Shown piece by piece: positions 1-11,391 of a DNA stretch of 64,000 nucleotides. Every line of letters starts with the position of its first letter. The first letter of the stretch is position 1. The notes beneath the pieces are model-generated. The model did not search any database. It was not told where the DNA came from and worked only from the letters and a program-made list of their open reading frames with translations. A program made the translations under genes and the position numbers. The stretch comes from Conus ventricosus (taxonomy: Eukaryota > Mollusca > Gastropoda > Neogastropoda > Conidae), in assembly GCA_018398815.1 (NCBI GenBank), contig CM031626.1:30867197-30931196 (forward strand). The letters run 5' to 3'.

Positions 1-340
<340 letters not shown>

Positions 341-501
341 TGTGATAAATAGACAAGAGAAACCTCACCGAGGTGTTAGAAACAAAACAAAACAAACAGA
401 AACTGTGCATGAGGTGATTCCTCTCTGATGGTTCTTTACTCCTCAGCACGTTGTAGAGTTTTATCCTAAAGATAATGATTTAAATTAACACGCTGTTTCT
501 T

Positions 502-2462
502 TTGGAGAATAATTGTTCTGTTTGTGATGTTAAAGGCATAAAAATAAAAAATACAGAATTCAAGACAAATCAGTTTGCAGATGACACCACCTTCACACTG
601 GAAGGAGATAAGAAATCATACGAAAAGTTGTTCACAGATCTCTATGAATTTGAGCAAATATCTGGACTTAAATTAAACTATGAAAAAACGTTTAATGTTT
701 GGTTAGGGATAAATAAAAAAAAAGAATTCGTCGAACACATACTTACCCTTATATAAAATGGAATGGAGCCCTTTAAAATTTAAGATCCTAGGGGTGTGGT
801 TTACGAATAATCTGACAAATATGACTCAAATCGATGTGACAGATAAATTATTAGAAGTCAAAAATCTATTTAAAATATGGTCAAAAAGAGTAATTACACT
901 ACTAGGTAGAATAGCAGTGCTAAAATCATTAGTGCTATCAAAACGTATATATTTGTGGATCCTTCTGCCCAACCCTCCAGACTCTCAGATAGATATGTCG
1001 CAAAATATGTGTTTCAAGTTTGTTTGGAACAACAAAAATGATAAAATTAAGAGAAAATATTCTGTGTAAAATATTTGGAAAGGAGGGCTAGGTATACCCA
1101 ATCTTATGATATATATCCAATCCTTAAAAATCGCCTGGATTAGGGAAGTATACGTGCAAAATTATAAAAGGAAAACATTACTACATTCATCATGTCCTGA
1201 AATCGATGCCCGTGATTCATATGGACCAGATAGATTTGTACAAAGCAAAATAAATAATTTTTGGAGAGATGTTTTTCGGGCATATAATTTTTTTTTGCAA
1301 CCGTGCAGAATTAAAAAATAACACAGATCTAGCTATTGAACCTATTTTTTGTAACGAAAAGCTCAAAGTGGAAAATAAACCGTTCTTTTACAAGAAATGG
1401 ATGCAGAACAATATATTTTTGGTTAAACATTTACTTGATGACAATGGTAACTTTATAAGCCGTCACACACTGTCAGAGAAGCTGGGATCTGAGGTCAATT
1501 TTCTAAATTGCATAAGTTGCGTACAATCAATAAAAGACTATGCGAAGAAAATGTCAATAAACCTCGACAGTAATACCAGTAATGACAGAACATTAGCGTT
1601 ACAAAAAATGTGTAGCGCCACTAAAGGGGCATGCATTCACTATGATATCATGATAGAAGACATTGAAGTTTTAAACATCAGCTCTTTTATGAAATGGGAA
1701 CAGCACCTTAATATACCTATTAAATGGACAGACGTACTAAAAAGAATTAAGAAAATAAAAGAAATAAAACTGAAATGGTTCCAGCTTAAAATATGTCACA
1801 GAATTTTAGTAACTAACAGTATTTTGAAAAGAATGCAGGTTGTGGATAGTGTAACTTCTGTAATAGAGAGAAGGATTCGATTAGTCAGTACTTGTGGGAA
1901 TGTGAATTTGCACATACTTTTGGGAAACAACTTGAAAATACTCTAAAAAGTGTTCACTTCACACTGTGGAAGATTGTCATTTAATGTAGAGCTTATGTTG
2001 TTTGGCACTGATGAGAAAACAAAAACAGATGATATGTTAGACTTAATCATTTAATGGGAAAATATTTCATATACAAATGTAGAATTAATAAAATGAAACC
2101 CAACCTAATAATGTTTCTGAAGGAGCTATGCTATAGACATAAAATTGAGAAACATATTTACTCGATGGAGATGAATTATGCAGAATACGGGACTAAATGG
2201 TTTCCACACATACCACTAATACAAGAATAATGTTAATAATGCATAGAATATAAGTCCCTTCTTTTTGCATGTTGTTCGTGACCTTGGGCATCAAATGGAA
2301 CAATAGAACTGAAATATGATTATGTAACGTATTTTCTCTAAATGTCATGATGTATTTATGAGGATTTTATATGACATGTTACATGACTTTGTTTGATGTT
2401 TGTAAATAATGTCGCTGTTGTCCAGTGAAATACTTTCATTATGTGTGCCTATTAAAAAAAAA
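502..2462 (+). mobile_element. LINE (non-LTR retrotransposon) 3' part, decayed
   Basis: This is the 3' half of a reverse-transcriptase ORF followed by a 3' UTR and a short A run (about 2453-2463). The catalytic box reads FADDT (about 574-588) and is followed by SGLKLNYEKT, the usual RT spacing. LGRIAVLKSL at 890-940 and IYLWILLPNPP at 946-978 are thumb-domain motifs. A tryptophan- and lysine-rich connection region follows (1269-1946), then a C-terminal LWECEFAH motif near 1890-1915 and a reading-frame end near 2231. Several stops and shifts break it. The 5' part (endonuclease and RT palm start) is absent, so it is 5'-truncated as LINE insertions usually are. The second receptor copy has no insertion at the matching site near 14550. 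Confidence 0.8.
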
Positions 2463-3327
2463 AGTGTGCTGTTTTTTTTTTTTTTTTGCTGTCCCAACTT
2501 CTCAGAGGCAGTGCACCCACACCGCTCATTCCGACACCCCGTCCACAGCCACAGCCCGGTCGGCCCCGTCGTAGCCCAGGCTCCGGCAATCCACAAGGGG
2601 CAGACAATGTCGAGTCGTCAAGAGGCATCCCACCGGAGAAGACACTGCACTGCTGCCGAGTCACTTCGGTGGTGTTCAGTGGCGCCTGTTCTGATCTAAC
2701 ATACGCAGGACACCACCTACTAAGCCCCCTACTGACGACAATAATTGCTTAGTCGCGGAGCCGGCGCGAGTGAGCTCTCCCTCTGGAGGGCGCCACCACG
2801 TCCGTCCAACGACAGCCCCCATGGACTCGCCGATACCGGTGACCCCGACGGAACCAAACAAAGGCCACAGACGTGGAGAGGACATCGAAACTGAGGTCAC
2901 CATGAGAGCAGGGCATGAAGGGCCACAGAATTTGAGACTTTTTTTTATGCTGATCGATGAGAATGAGGATGATTCAGATGATGCTACGGATTTCCATTTC
3001 GGTCTGAGACTACATGACAGGGCTGTACTCTACGCTTCCTTTCATAATATATCCCGGCGTCAACCAGGCCCGAGAGATACAGGCACGTGCAGTGTTGGTC
3101 AAGAAATTTGAGCAACACTCTCAGAAACGCATCCATTAAGTGGATGAAACTCGACTGTGTGGTCCCAGTCTTCCCAACTGAGTCCGCAGCAAACTCAACT
3201 CTGGGTAGGAGCCGGTCGGGGCAGAAAAACCCACATGACTCTGATGGGATTCGAACCCACGACCTCCCAGCCGGGAGTCCGCGACGCTAACCACTTCGCC
3301 ACGGCGGCTGGTTGAGTGTGCTGTTTT
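2463..3327 (-). mobile_element. ~840 bp tRNA-derived retroposon (SINE-like), copy 1
   Basis: Read on the minus strand it begins with a tRNA-like head (3311 down to 3239) containing an A box at 3301-3291 and a B box (GGTTCGAATCC) at 3257-3247. A body of about 750 bp follows, ending in a poly(A) tail seen as poly-T at 2472-2487. A 13 bp target-site duplication, agtgtgctgtttt, flanks it at 2463-2475 and 3315-3327, so this is a retrotransposed unit. The acceptor arm does not pair, so the head is not a working tRNA gene. No protein is recognised in the body. Five more copies or fragments lie in the window, near 8562, 20157, 24146, 60698 and 63820. Confidence 0.85.
3239..3311 (-). promoter_or_regulatory. 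tRNA-like head with internal Pol III promoter
   Basis: A box TGGCGAAGTGG lies at 3301-3291 and B box GGTTCGAATCC at 3257-3247, about 33 bases apart, as in tRNA genes. In this setting they are the type 2 internal promoter of the retroposon. The same boxes are intact in the plus-strand copy at 60709-60719 and 60754-60764. Confidence 0.75.
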
Positions 3328-3501
3328 CATTCGATTTTATTTCTTCTGCCATAACTCAATGCAGTGCACACATGATTTATAGAAGAATAGATTCAATAAC
3401 TCAATGCAGTGCACGCATGATTTATAGAAGAGATTTCAGATTTATGGTTTCAATATTCATTTTCAGATTTCAATAATTCCTTTGTAAATATGCATCAGGT
3501 G

Positions 3502-5561
3502 TTACCGATTTTGTTGAGTTTGTAACAGTTTCTGAAAACGAAGCTCCCGTGCTTTGCGCCGTTTCTCCAGTATTATGCTCAAAGTGTAGAGGAAGGGATT
3601 CAGTGCTGAGTTGAGAGGCAACACAAAAATGGCCATTGCCACGTTGACCTCCCCTGGAATGACGACACCACTGGCAGCCAGGACCCCACACAAACCAACA
3701 GGAAACCAGCACAGAAAATCAGACACTGCAACTGACAGGAGACGCATGGCTATTGTTACTTCTTTGGAACGAGCATTCTCAGTGTCTACGTCTTTAGTCT
3801 TTGTTAGCTGATTAGATATAGTGTTACTACGTACCGACCAGTAAATAAGAAACTGTCCTATGCCAATCGTGAGGAAGAGGATTAGGTTGCAGATGATCAT
3901 GACACTGAAAGAGTAAATGTGACCAGGAAACTCAGCTCTGGTGACAGGCAGTGGAATGCAAATGTCTGTCTGACGGAAAAACTCCCAGTGTGAGGTGACA
4001 GGCAGGAGAGGTATTACTGCCAGTGTCAGTCCCAGTGCCCACATGATGCCACAGGCAATGTGAGCTGACATAGGTCCAAATCGGATGTGACTAAAAGGAA
4101 AATGGAGCACAAGAAAACGATCAAAAGTGATTAAACAGATTAAAAATGCTGACAGTTCACATGATAACATGGCTAAGAATCCCGCGATGCTACAAGCTGC
4201 ACTATGTTTCCAATCAGTATCATTCCAAAGGTAGGAACCAATATATATCCAGTCTGCCACGGCAATAAAAATTAGATACACTCCCATCAGAAAGTCAGAA
4301 ATACACAAGTGAAGAACAAATATTGCAAAACCAGTCTTGGTGGTTTCTGATAAGAAATATACACGATAGGCAAAACCTCCAACGTTTCCCAGAACGGAAA
4401 GTATAGCAAATACCACAAGAGCACACCGGTAAGCAATAGACTTCAACAAGTCATCACATGAAGAGATTTCATTAAAAGGGGCCAAACATTTGCCTTGGAA
4501 ATTGTCCGGTAAAACAGCAGAACAGCACAGTTTAAAGTTGTCTGTTAAGACATACCTCAGGTTTACCATGGACTTCATAAAATCTGGAGGAAAATCAGTT
4601 ACAGGACAGCCCTGTAAATTCAGAACCTGAAGATTATGACACAAGCATTTTCCCTGCAGAACTTTTATTTTGCTCCCTGTTACGTCTAGGACTTGTAACT
4701 TTGGCATACGAGGTAACAAGGTGCTTATGTTTAGAGAATTCACCTGGACATGCGACATATTAAAAATCACCATTAATTGGTGTACATAGTGATTGTGAAA
4801 GTACGCTATGCCAGCAGACATAGGATTACCTGCCAAACTCAATATTCTAAGTTGAGGCATTCCTGCAAAGTGGCTGAAGCTGACCGAATGAAGTAGATTC
4901 TCACTGAGGTCCACACTGTGAATATTGGGGAAAATGACGTCTGTCAACGTCCTCCACCCACATGCCTGTACGCCCAGATGGATCAGCATGGTGTTATTCA
5001 TTATGTCGCTCAGAGGCATTCCGGTACCCTTGGCGTCAAGGTAGCGTACCTGTGGGAACGAGCTGACTAGAAAAGTACGGTTACAGAAGAAGGCAAGACC
5101 GTAACAAACACACGAGTCAGGACAAACGATATTGCATGTCAGTTCATCATCATGAAGTGGGCATTGTGGCACACCATCACACAGGTGATTCACGTGCACA
5201 CAGACTGTTTTCTCTCTGTCACGACATCTATAATAGCCTGGGCACGTCTTGTAATCATCACAGTCCACTTCATCCTCATGATCCGGACAGTCGATCATGT
5301 CATTGCACCTGACGTAGACAGGGAGACAATAGCCGTCGTTGTGGCACTGAAAATGAGTTTCAGGGCACTGTGTGCCGTTTTCTGGTAGTGGAATTATGGT
5401 GAATTTTCCAGGTAAGTCAAAGTTGATCACAGCTGGGGGGGGGGGGGGGGGGGGGGGGTATTTCATAGAATATATGCTTCAATCGTAATGAGCAGTCGGT
5501 CTCATCGTAGTTGTTGAAACACCCGTTTAATCCATCAACATAGTTTATTCATATACACACA
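3502..5561 (-). CDS. GRL101-like LDLa/LRR G-protein coupled receptor, terminal exon
   Basis: This exon encodes most of a cell-surface receptor of the leucine-rich-repeat GPCR class that includes Lymnaea GRL101 and relaxin receptors. It opens with the second half of an LDLa repeat (5561 to about 5490). Two complete LDLa repeats follow (CPETHFQC...DEVDC, CPGYYRC...DELTC), then a cysteine-rich cap (CPDSCVCYGLAFFC), about six LRRs, and a C-cap near CLAPFNEISSC. Seven membrane segments run from about 4430 to 3585. Hallmarks are GN in TM1, SDFLMG in TM2, TFDRF at the DRY position, CWFP in TM6 and NPFLY (NPxxY) in TM7; a basic tail ends at the TAA at 3502. The acceptor is TTTCAG at 5562. Two frame breaks, an extra T near 5537 and the length of the C run at 5435-5458, separate the first LDLa half from the rest and look like indel errors. 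The ligand is unknown; signalling is presumably through G proteins. Confidence 0.88.
5435..5458 (-). repeat. 24-base poly-C tract within the receptor exon
   Basis: On the minus strand a run of 24 C sits between the LDLa half ending DETDC and the sequence AVINFDLPGK. If exonic it encodes about eight prolines, and a length of 23 or 26 would keep the frame. Alternatively it is the pyrimidine tract of an acceptor ending CCCCAG at 5433. The matching run in the second copy (near 16880) has only seven bases. Confidence 0.7.
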
Positions 5562-5785
5562 CTGAAATATAAAAAAAAAAAAATTAAAAAAAACAAGCAA
5601 AAACCAAAAACAAAAAACAAACAAACCCAGAAAGAACACCCATCTGTTAAAAAAAAGAAAGCTGAAAAGATAATCGTTTATTAAAAAGTGGTCAGATATG
5701 AGGATAAATAGATAAGTAGTGACATAAATACTGATTTTTTTTTAACGAAGAAGCAAATACAAACCTACATGCATAATTGAAATCA

Positions 5786-5848
<63 letters not shown>

Positions 5849-6147
5849 TACAAGAATGGATTTTAGGACTAGCTCTCAACAGTTTTTGAGATTTCTGCAT
5901 TTTGCATGAATTTTTCGTAATTTTTCGTAACATTCTGCGCATTATTTCTAAGATAATAATATTTTTGTGATGAATTTGTCTATTTCGGTTTTTTAGGCTT
6001 CAAATAACAAAAATGTTCTTTTAAATACCAAAATTGTGAGAAAAACCCCATCGATCACCGGCGATTGAAATTCAAGGTAAAGAACTGAAGAGAGCTTGAC
6101 ATTTAAAATGAGGAGGAAGTGGTTTCCAGAACCAGAGGAACATGTAC
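5562..6147 (-). other. Receptor intron (phase 0) splitting an LDLa repeat
   Basis: Donor CAG|GTACAT at 6148/6147 and acceptor TTTCAG at 5562, preceded by a long T run. It contains A-rich sequence (5570-5640) and a (CA)n run (about 5785-5846). Codon phase 0 on both sides joins CGNGQ to CVYMNKLC, giving a continuous LDLa repeat. Confidence 0.75.
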
Positions 6148-6657
6148 CTGTCCATTTCCACAGGTGAACATGTCTCCTTTGCATGCAGGATGAGCACAGA
6201 AGTCTTCGTCACGTCCATCTAAACAATCCTGTCGGAAGTCACACATCAGACTGTAAGGAACGAACTCATGAGTCATGTCACAGTAAAAGTAGGGCTGTGT
6301 CAGTCCCCGGGACATACTGCAAGTCGCCCTGTACCATGTCTCGGTGTTCTCCAGTCCCCTGCACCGACTCTTCAAATCACAGGCCAGTAGTTGGTGAGTC
6401 AGGTGCTGCATGGGACAACGATCGAGAGGGACACTTGGCGTTGTCATGCTGCTCAGCACAGGAAGTGTGACAGGTGTTTTATTGTGGTAATGATGTGAAA
6501 GGGGAGGGAATTCACACACAACTCCATGACACTTAGTTTTGCAGCTATTTGCTTTCACAGAATCTACATGCCATGTATAGCATGGACTGGAGAAATCGGT
6601 TTTGGGGGCAGAAAATAAGCCACAGAACCACTCTCCCAACGCAAAGTGAATGCGTAC
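6148..6657 (-). CDS. GRL101-like receptor, middle exon (lectin C-terminus plus LDLa)
   Basis: Acceptor TTTGCAG lies just above 6657, behind a T-rich tract, and donor CAG|GTACAT at 6148. The first bases complete a methionine codon left open by the upstream lectin exon, and the start reads YAFTLRWESGSVAYF, which fits the middle of a C-type lectin domain. One missing base near 6600 moves the frame. The lectin domain then finishes with SPCYTWHVDSVKANSC and KCHGVVCEF. A Thr/Pro-rich linker follows, then a Cys-containing segment and one LDLa repeat (FYCDMTHEFVPYSLMC through DGRDEDFC). The first part of another repeat (DMFTCGNGQ) is completed by the next exon. This places an extracellular carbohydrate-binding-type module ahead of the LDLa/LRR/7TM portion. 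The copy at 17660-18203 is too noisy to settle the frame break. Confidence 0.8.
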
Positions 6658-6794
6658 CTGCAAACGTTACGTGTGGTTGGATTTTAAAAAAAAGAAAAGA
6701 AAAAAAAAGGAAATTTTCCAGAATTTAGAAACGCACTTGTGAAATAAAAATGAAAACAGGCTTAGATGGACCGAAACCTGCACTATAAACAAAT

Positions 6795-6818
6795 AAAAAC
6801 ACAACTAAACTCTCTCTG

Positions 6819-6892
<74 letters not shown>
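6795..6892. repeat. (CT)n microsatellite
   Basis: CT dinucleotide with a CTCTGT start. The equivalent in the second copy is at about 18361-18444 and is shorter. Confidence 0.95.
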
Positions 6893-6893
<1 letters not shown>

Positions 6894-6942
6894 GTCCTAT
6901 TGATTACTATAACCCGCATACTTCCATTCCCTTCCTGGTCAC

Positions 6943-7035
6943 CACCACCACCACCACCACCACCATCACCATATCATCATCATCATCACCACCATCATTA
7001 TCATCATCGTCAACATCATCACCACCACCATCAAA
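6943..7035. repeat. CAC/CAT trinucleotide repeat
   Basis: Imperfect CAC, CAT and ATC triplets. A poly-histidine frame through it is a repeat artefact inside an intron. Confidence 0.9.
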
Positions 7036-8561
7036 ATGTGAGAGTTGTCTACTGCTTTTCTAGACATATCATAAATCAACTTGCTTTATCATGTCAAAAC
7101 AAGACAGTGGCTGTGGCTGCCTCTGCGATTTCATGAAAACAGGTAGGTTGATAAAACTGTACCTGGTTCCATGAATTTCAGGGCGGAAGTTTTCATTTTT
7201 CTGTTGCCTGGTGCACAGTTATCGATCCGCTTGTCGGTTTTCACCCTAAACCCCACGCACCCAGTGAGGCTAACGGACCGGGGCGGGCAGCACCTTACTG
7301 GCTGAGGGCTGTGTTGCAGCAGTCTGTTGTAAAGACTTTGTATCACATTAGTTGTGTCAGCAGAATACTTTTGGAAGGTAAGAGAAACTATCACTGTATG
7401 AAAAAGAGTGCATAGCAACAGTCTGGGCTATGGAGAAGTAGTCAAGTACTGGGGGGGATGCCTCTGTGTCCCCCAAATAGATAGCAGGCCCACTACACAT
7501 CTGCAGTCGCGCAACGTTAAGGACGCTTGTCTGTCCCGTTGGGCTTTGGTACTGCAGGAATACAATTTCTCTGAACTCTCTGTCTCTTGATCTCTCAACG
7601 AACTTTGCTAACATATCTCACTCAGACATTTGGGTAAAAGATCCCCTGACAAGCCCACCGGTATACTTACACTGTGTGTGTCTGTGTGCGTGCGTGCGTG
7701 CGTGCGTGCGTGCGCGTGCGTGCATGCGTGCGTGCGTGCGTGTGTGTGTGTTGTGTGTCCGAGGCTGATTTATTGCTGTGTATGTATGATATGATAGTAA
7801 TAATAATTTCCTCTAAAGAGGACACATGAATCTGCTGATTCTGTTCAGGAGGTAGGTAATATCGTGCGTCGGTGGTCTGCCTTTCTTGGCTTTTGGCTTA
7901 TTGTTCTTTTGTGTGAGTGTCCTTTTCAAGTCACACTGATCGGGCTGTGACCCCTTTAAGCCGTGGGCATTGTTCGCGGGACACACTGCCCGATTGGTGA
8001 CTCTCACGCCGGAGCAGTCGTGTGTGCGCTGCTTAAGGGTCCAGTACTTCCCCTCCCCTCCCGTCACCTTTGTTGCTGTCCTCATGGATCAAGGTGAGGT
8101 TTTTCTGCCTGAGCAATGTCTGTAGTTGTAAGGAAAGAATGAAAATTCACAGTCGTTCCGTGGGTTTTTTTGGGTTTGTTTTGGTTTTTTTTTTTTTAAT
8201 CAGTCGTCAGATTGTCTGAATTCTTTATCACTCGAAAATTAGATAAACATCCACAGTCGTTTTCCGTTTTGAGGTGGGTTTTTTTTTTTGACCGTCTGAA
8301 TTCTTTGTCACCGGAATATTTAATCTTTTGTGATAATAGTGTTCAACTGACCCTGACCCTGACCCATCTTTTTCTTTGGTTTTCAAAATGTCATTACCAT
8401 AATATATACAAAAAAAGACCAAGGCTGTGCTTTCCCAGGCAGTGCCTGTTCACGTGGTTGATGTTTGGGCCTGGGGTAGAGCCTGTGTTTCTCTCTCCTA
8501 TGGTGGAGTCATTTCGTCCCTGACTTCTTCCCTGCGTGCCCAGATGACCTAGAGTGATATA

Positions 8562-8981
8562 AGGAGATCACCATGAGAGCACGGCATGAAGGGCACAGAA
8601 TTTGAGACATTTTTTTTATGCTGATCGATGAGAATGAGGATGATTAAGATGATGCCACGGATTTCCATTTCAGTCTGAGACTACATGACAGGGCTGTTCT
8701 CTACGCTTCCTTTCATAATATATCCCGGCCTCAACCAGGCCCGAGAGATACAGGCACCTGCAGTGTTGGTCAGGAAATTTGAGTAACACTCTCAGAAACG
8801 CATCCATTAAGTGGATGAAACTCGACTGTGTGGTCCCAGTCTTCCCAACTGAGTCCGCAGCAAACTCAACTCTGGGTAGGAGCCGGTCGGAGCAGAAGAA
8901 CCTACACGACTCTGATGGGATTCGAACCCACGACCTCCCAGCCGGGAGTCCGCGACGTTAACCACTTCGCCACGGCGGCGG
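8562..8981 (-). mobile_element. tRNA-derived retroposon, short copy 2
   Basis: The tRNA-like head is at about 8981-8910 (B box GGTTCGAATCC intact). The body matches copy 1 only as far as the GATCACC motif near 8566, giving about 420 bp instead of 840, and no poly(A) tail is seen. It is either truncated or a shorter subfamily. The same copy occurs at 20157-20573. Confidence 0.8.
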
Positions 8982-9124
8982 TGTTTGATTTGTTTTGTTT
9001 CATGTACATTCATTTTGGCCAGCTGGAAATTGGACGTGGCCCCAAACGTTTATTGAAAAAACTGTGATGGAATCCTTCGTACGATTTTTAAAGTTTCCCT
9101 CTGAATCATCATATATGACTCTTC

Positions 9125-9126
<2 letters not shown>

Positions 9127-9157
<31 letters not shown>

Positions 9158-9171
9158 TGTGTTTGTGTGTG

Positions 9172-9206
<35 letters not shown>

Positions 9207-9215
9207 TGCGCGTGC

Positions 9216-9255
<40 letters not shown>

Positions 9256-9443
9256 TGTGGTGTGTGTGTGTGTGTGTGTGTGATGTGTGTGTGTGTTGTG
9301 TGTGTGTGTGTGTGTGTGGGGTGTGTGGTGTGTGTGTGTGTGTGCGCGCGCGTGCGTATGTGTGTGTGTGTGTGTGTGTGGGTTGTGTGTGTGTGTTGTG
9401 TGTGTGTGTGTGTGTGTGTGCGTGCGTATGTGTGTGTGTGGTG

Positions 9444-9476
<33 letters not shown>

Positions 9477-9490
9477 GTGGGTGTGTGTGT

Positions 9491-9536
<46 letters not shown>
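9127..9536. repeat. (GA)n-(GT)n-(GA)n compound microsatellite
   Basis: GA runs at both ends enclose long GT runs with GCGCG interruptions. The matching tract in the second copy (20718-21150) differs in length and interruptions, as expected for a fast-mutating locus. Confidence 0.96.
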
Positions 9537-9537
<1 letters not shown>

Positions 9538-9729
9538 TTAAAAGAAAAGGCCCCCCTAGATTTATTGGATAAGTGCCCTCCCGCCCCCCCCCCCCCCCCC
9601 CCCCCCCGCCATCCCTCCACACCCATTACCGTTCGTAGTTATAGCCACTCAACGTCACAATCAAAGCTTTTGAACATTCACTAGCAAATAACACCAGGGC
9701 ACCACTACGCATGAAACAGTCATACTTAC

Positions 9730-9959
9730 ATGTCGTTTATAAATTTCTCTGGTTGCCAAATCTAGTTAATGTCATCCCACCCAGAGTGAAGTTAATCTTC
9801 TGGAGACTTCATGGTTTCCCTGAAAGCATACAATTCCGTTGCCGTTTCCAGACTAACTAGAGCAGCCCCATGGCGTTGACATTCCTTCTGGGCATTCCTT
9901 CTGAAAAATGTACGGTGTTCTTTTATGTTGTGGATGTAGCATCTGCCTCCAATCTCTAA
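9730..9959 (-). CDS. GRL101-like receptor, C-type lectin N-terminal exon
   Basis: Acceptor CTTGCACAG lies just above 9959 and donor ACAT|GTAAGT at 9730/9729. The exon starts LEIGGRCYIHNI. Typical lectin-fold features follow: a paired first cysteine, FFRRNAQKECQRHGAALVS and then LETATELYAF. After the ETMKS segment the frame is lost by about two bases, then resumes as INFTLGGMT and TRFGN towards the exon end. The second copy (21337-21568) keeps the end of the exon open through NPEKFINDM, so the breaks here look like sequencing indels. The exon ends in phase 2 and its last two bases form ATG with the first base of the exon at 6657, so the two exons splice directly. Exons for the signal peptide must lie further upstream and were not found. 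Confidence 0.78.
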
Positions 9960-10095
9960 CTGTGCAAGGAAACGAAACAAAGGCAACTAGAGAGTAAGAG
10001 ACGGGCATTAAGTGATATTTGTGTAATGTATATATAGATGAATGAATGTATACAAGTTCATGTGCATGCGTGATGTGCGTATGAAATAAACAGTT

Positions 10096-10126
10096 GAGTG
10101 TGCGCGCGCGCGCGCGTGTGGGGTGT

Positions 10127-10203
<77 letters not shown>

Positions 10204-10253
10204 CGTGTTGTGTGTGTGCGTGCGCGCGCGCGTGCATGAGTTTCGTGCGTGCG

Positions 10254-10325
<72 letters not shown>
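10096..10325. repeat. (GT)n microsatellite with GC interruptions
   Basis: GT dinucleotide with CGCGCG interruptions. It sits at the 3' end of the adjacent LINE fragment. Confidence 0.95.
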
Positions 10326-10329
<4 letters not shown>

Positions 10330-11226
10330 GAATGTTCGTTTGCGGAGAAAGTAAGGATGACCAGAATTTTATCATTCGTGCATCTACGTGAACTGAAACG
10401 GGATACATTGGTAGTTTCTCCAAATATCGATTCTGTTTTGGTAGAACGATATGAATGAAAACGATGCTTAAACAATTTGAGCTGAAAACTTTCCATTCGC
10501 TTTAAATAATTTATATCCCCAAATTTCACAGCCATATAAAGTATAGGCAGCACAATTGACTGGTATAAGTCCAGTACAATGTTTATAGGCACATTTCAAA
10601 ATCTTGCCATCTTTAGTAAGGAAAACATTGCACATTGCGCTTGGTCATACAATTACTTCTTACATTTATATAAAAAAAAATCCTTTCTGTTAAAGATGAT
10701 ATCTAAATATTTGAAAGTGTGTACTTTTTCAATAGACTGGTTTCTGAACTTCAGTTTTTTTTTCTTAGGATTATTGTGTCCATTAAAGACTACACCTTTT
10801 TTTTATGCTGCGTTAACATTATACATCAAGAGCATGCTGTGGACCACAAAAAGTATATGCAATAATAACAATATCATCAGCGAATAAAAAGCAAAGCAAA
10901 CTAACGTAACTTAATAAATCTGAGTCAGAAGATTTAAATCAATATTTAGGAAAGTACAGTTACGATCTGTGAGATACAGTTCAAAATAATTCAAATACAA
11001 GGAAAATAGCAAAGATGACAGATTGTTACCTTGACGAACACCTCTAAAACTGTCAAAATTTTCAGATTGACTCTCGTTTATAAATAAACAAGTTTTTATT
11101 TGCTGATTCATATCTGTGATTACTTGCAAAATCTTTCCATTTACAACCTCTTTGATAAACCTTTGCCGTAATCCCTGCCTCCAAACTGAATCGAACGCTT
11201 TTGTGAAATCAACAAAAAACACAAAA
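10330..11226 (-). mobile_element. LINE fragment (RT domain), decayed
   Basis: On the minus strand the RT palm is readable: FVDFTKAFDSVWR (from 11214), FRGVRQGNNLSSLLF near 11045, then the catalytic LFADDIVII at about 10888-10862. C-terminal segments ILYMAVKFGDINYLKRMESF (split) and VHVDARMIKFWSSLL (about 10400-10350) follow. A few shifts and stops interrupt it. No endonuclease is present, so it is a fragment. Both ends abut microsatellites (10096-10325 and 11270-11457). It has the look of an RTE/CR1-type RT but I do not assign a clade. It is repeated at 21955-22862. Confidence 0.8.
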
Positions 11227-11269
11227 CAATAGCTTTCTACGACTATTGAAAATATTAATTAAACTTTTT

Positions 11270-11339
<70 letters not shown>

Positions 11340-11347
11340 GCGCGCCC

Positions 11348-11387
<40 letters not shown>

Positions 11388-11391
11388 CTCA

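Larger units (their letters stand above)
6658..9729 (-). other. Long receptor intron with simple repeats and a SINE fragment
   Basis: Bounded by the donor GTAAGT at 9729 and the acceptor at 6658. It holds (CT)n at about 6795-6892, a CAC/CAT repeat at 6943-7035, TGCG repeats at 7675-7755, a truncated retroposon (8562-8981), GA/GT repeats (9127-9536) and a 24-C run (9584-9607). Partly open minus-strand frames at 7131-7614 show no recognisable domain, and the flanking exons already join without them. The intron is repeated at 18204-21336. Confidence 0.7.

Noticed and set aside
2770..3111. 113-codon plus-strand protein in the retroposon
   Set aside because: It is antisense to the retroposon, not kept open in the other full copies (24146, 60698), and has no motif.
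3239..3311. tRNA genes (A and B boxes also at 8910, 20501, 24918, 60700 and 63822)
   Set aside because: The ends cannot pair as an acceptor stem and the sequence continues into a repeated body with poly(A) and target-site duplications, so these are SINE heads.
6900..7136. Histidine-rich small protein
   Set aside because: It is a CAC/CAT repeat inside an intron.
7131..7614. Possible extra receptor exon on the minus strand
   Set aside because: It shows partly open frames and the same frame ends in both copies, but no domain is recognised, and the exons at 9730 and 6657 already join in phase within the lectin fold.
8348..8366. Telomere-like repeat (three CCCTGA-type units)
   Set aside because: The units are ACCCTG rather than the CCCTAA expected for animal telomeres, and there are only three.
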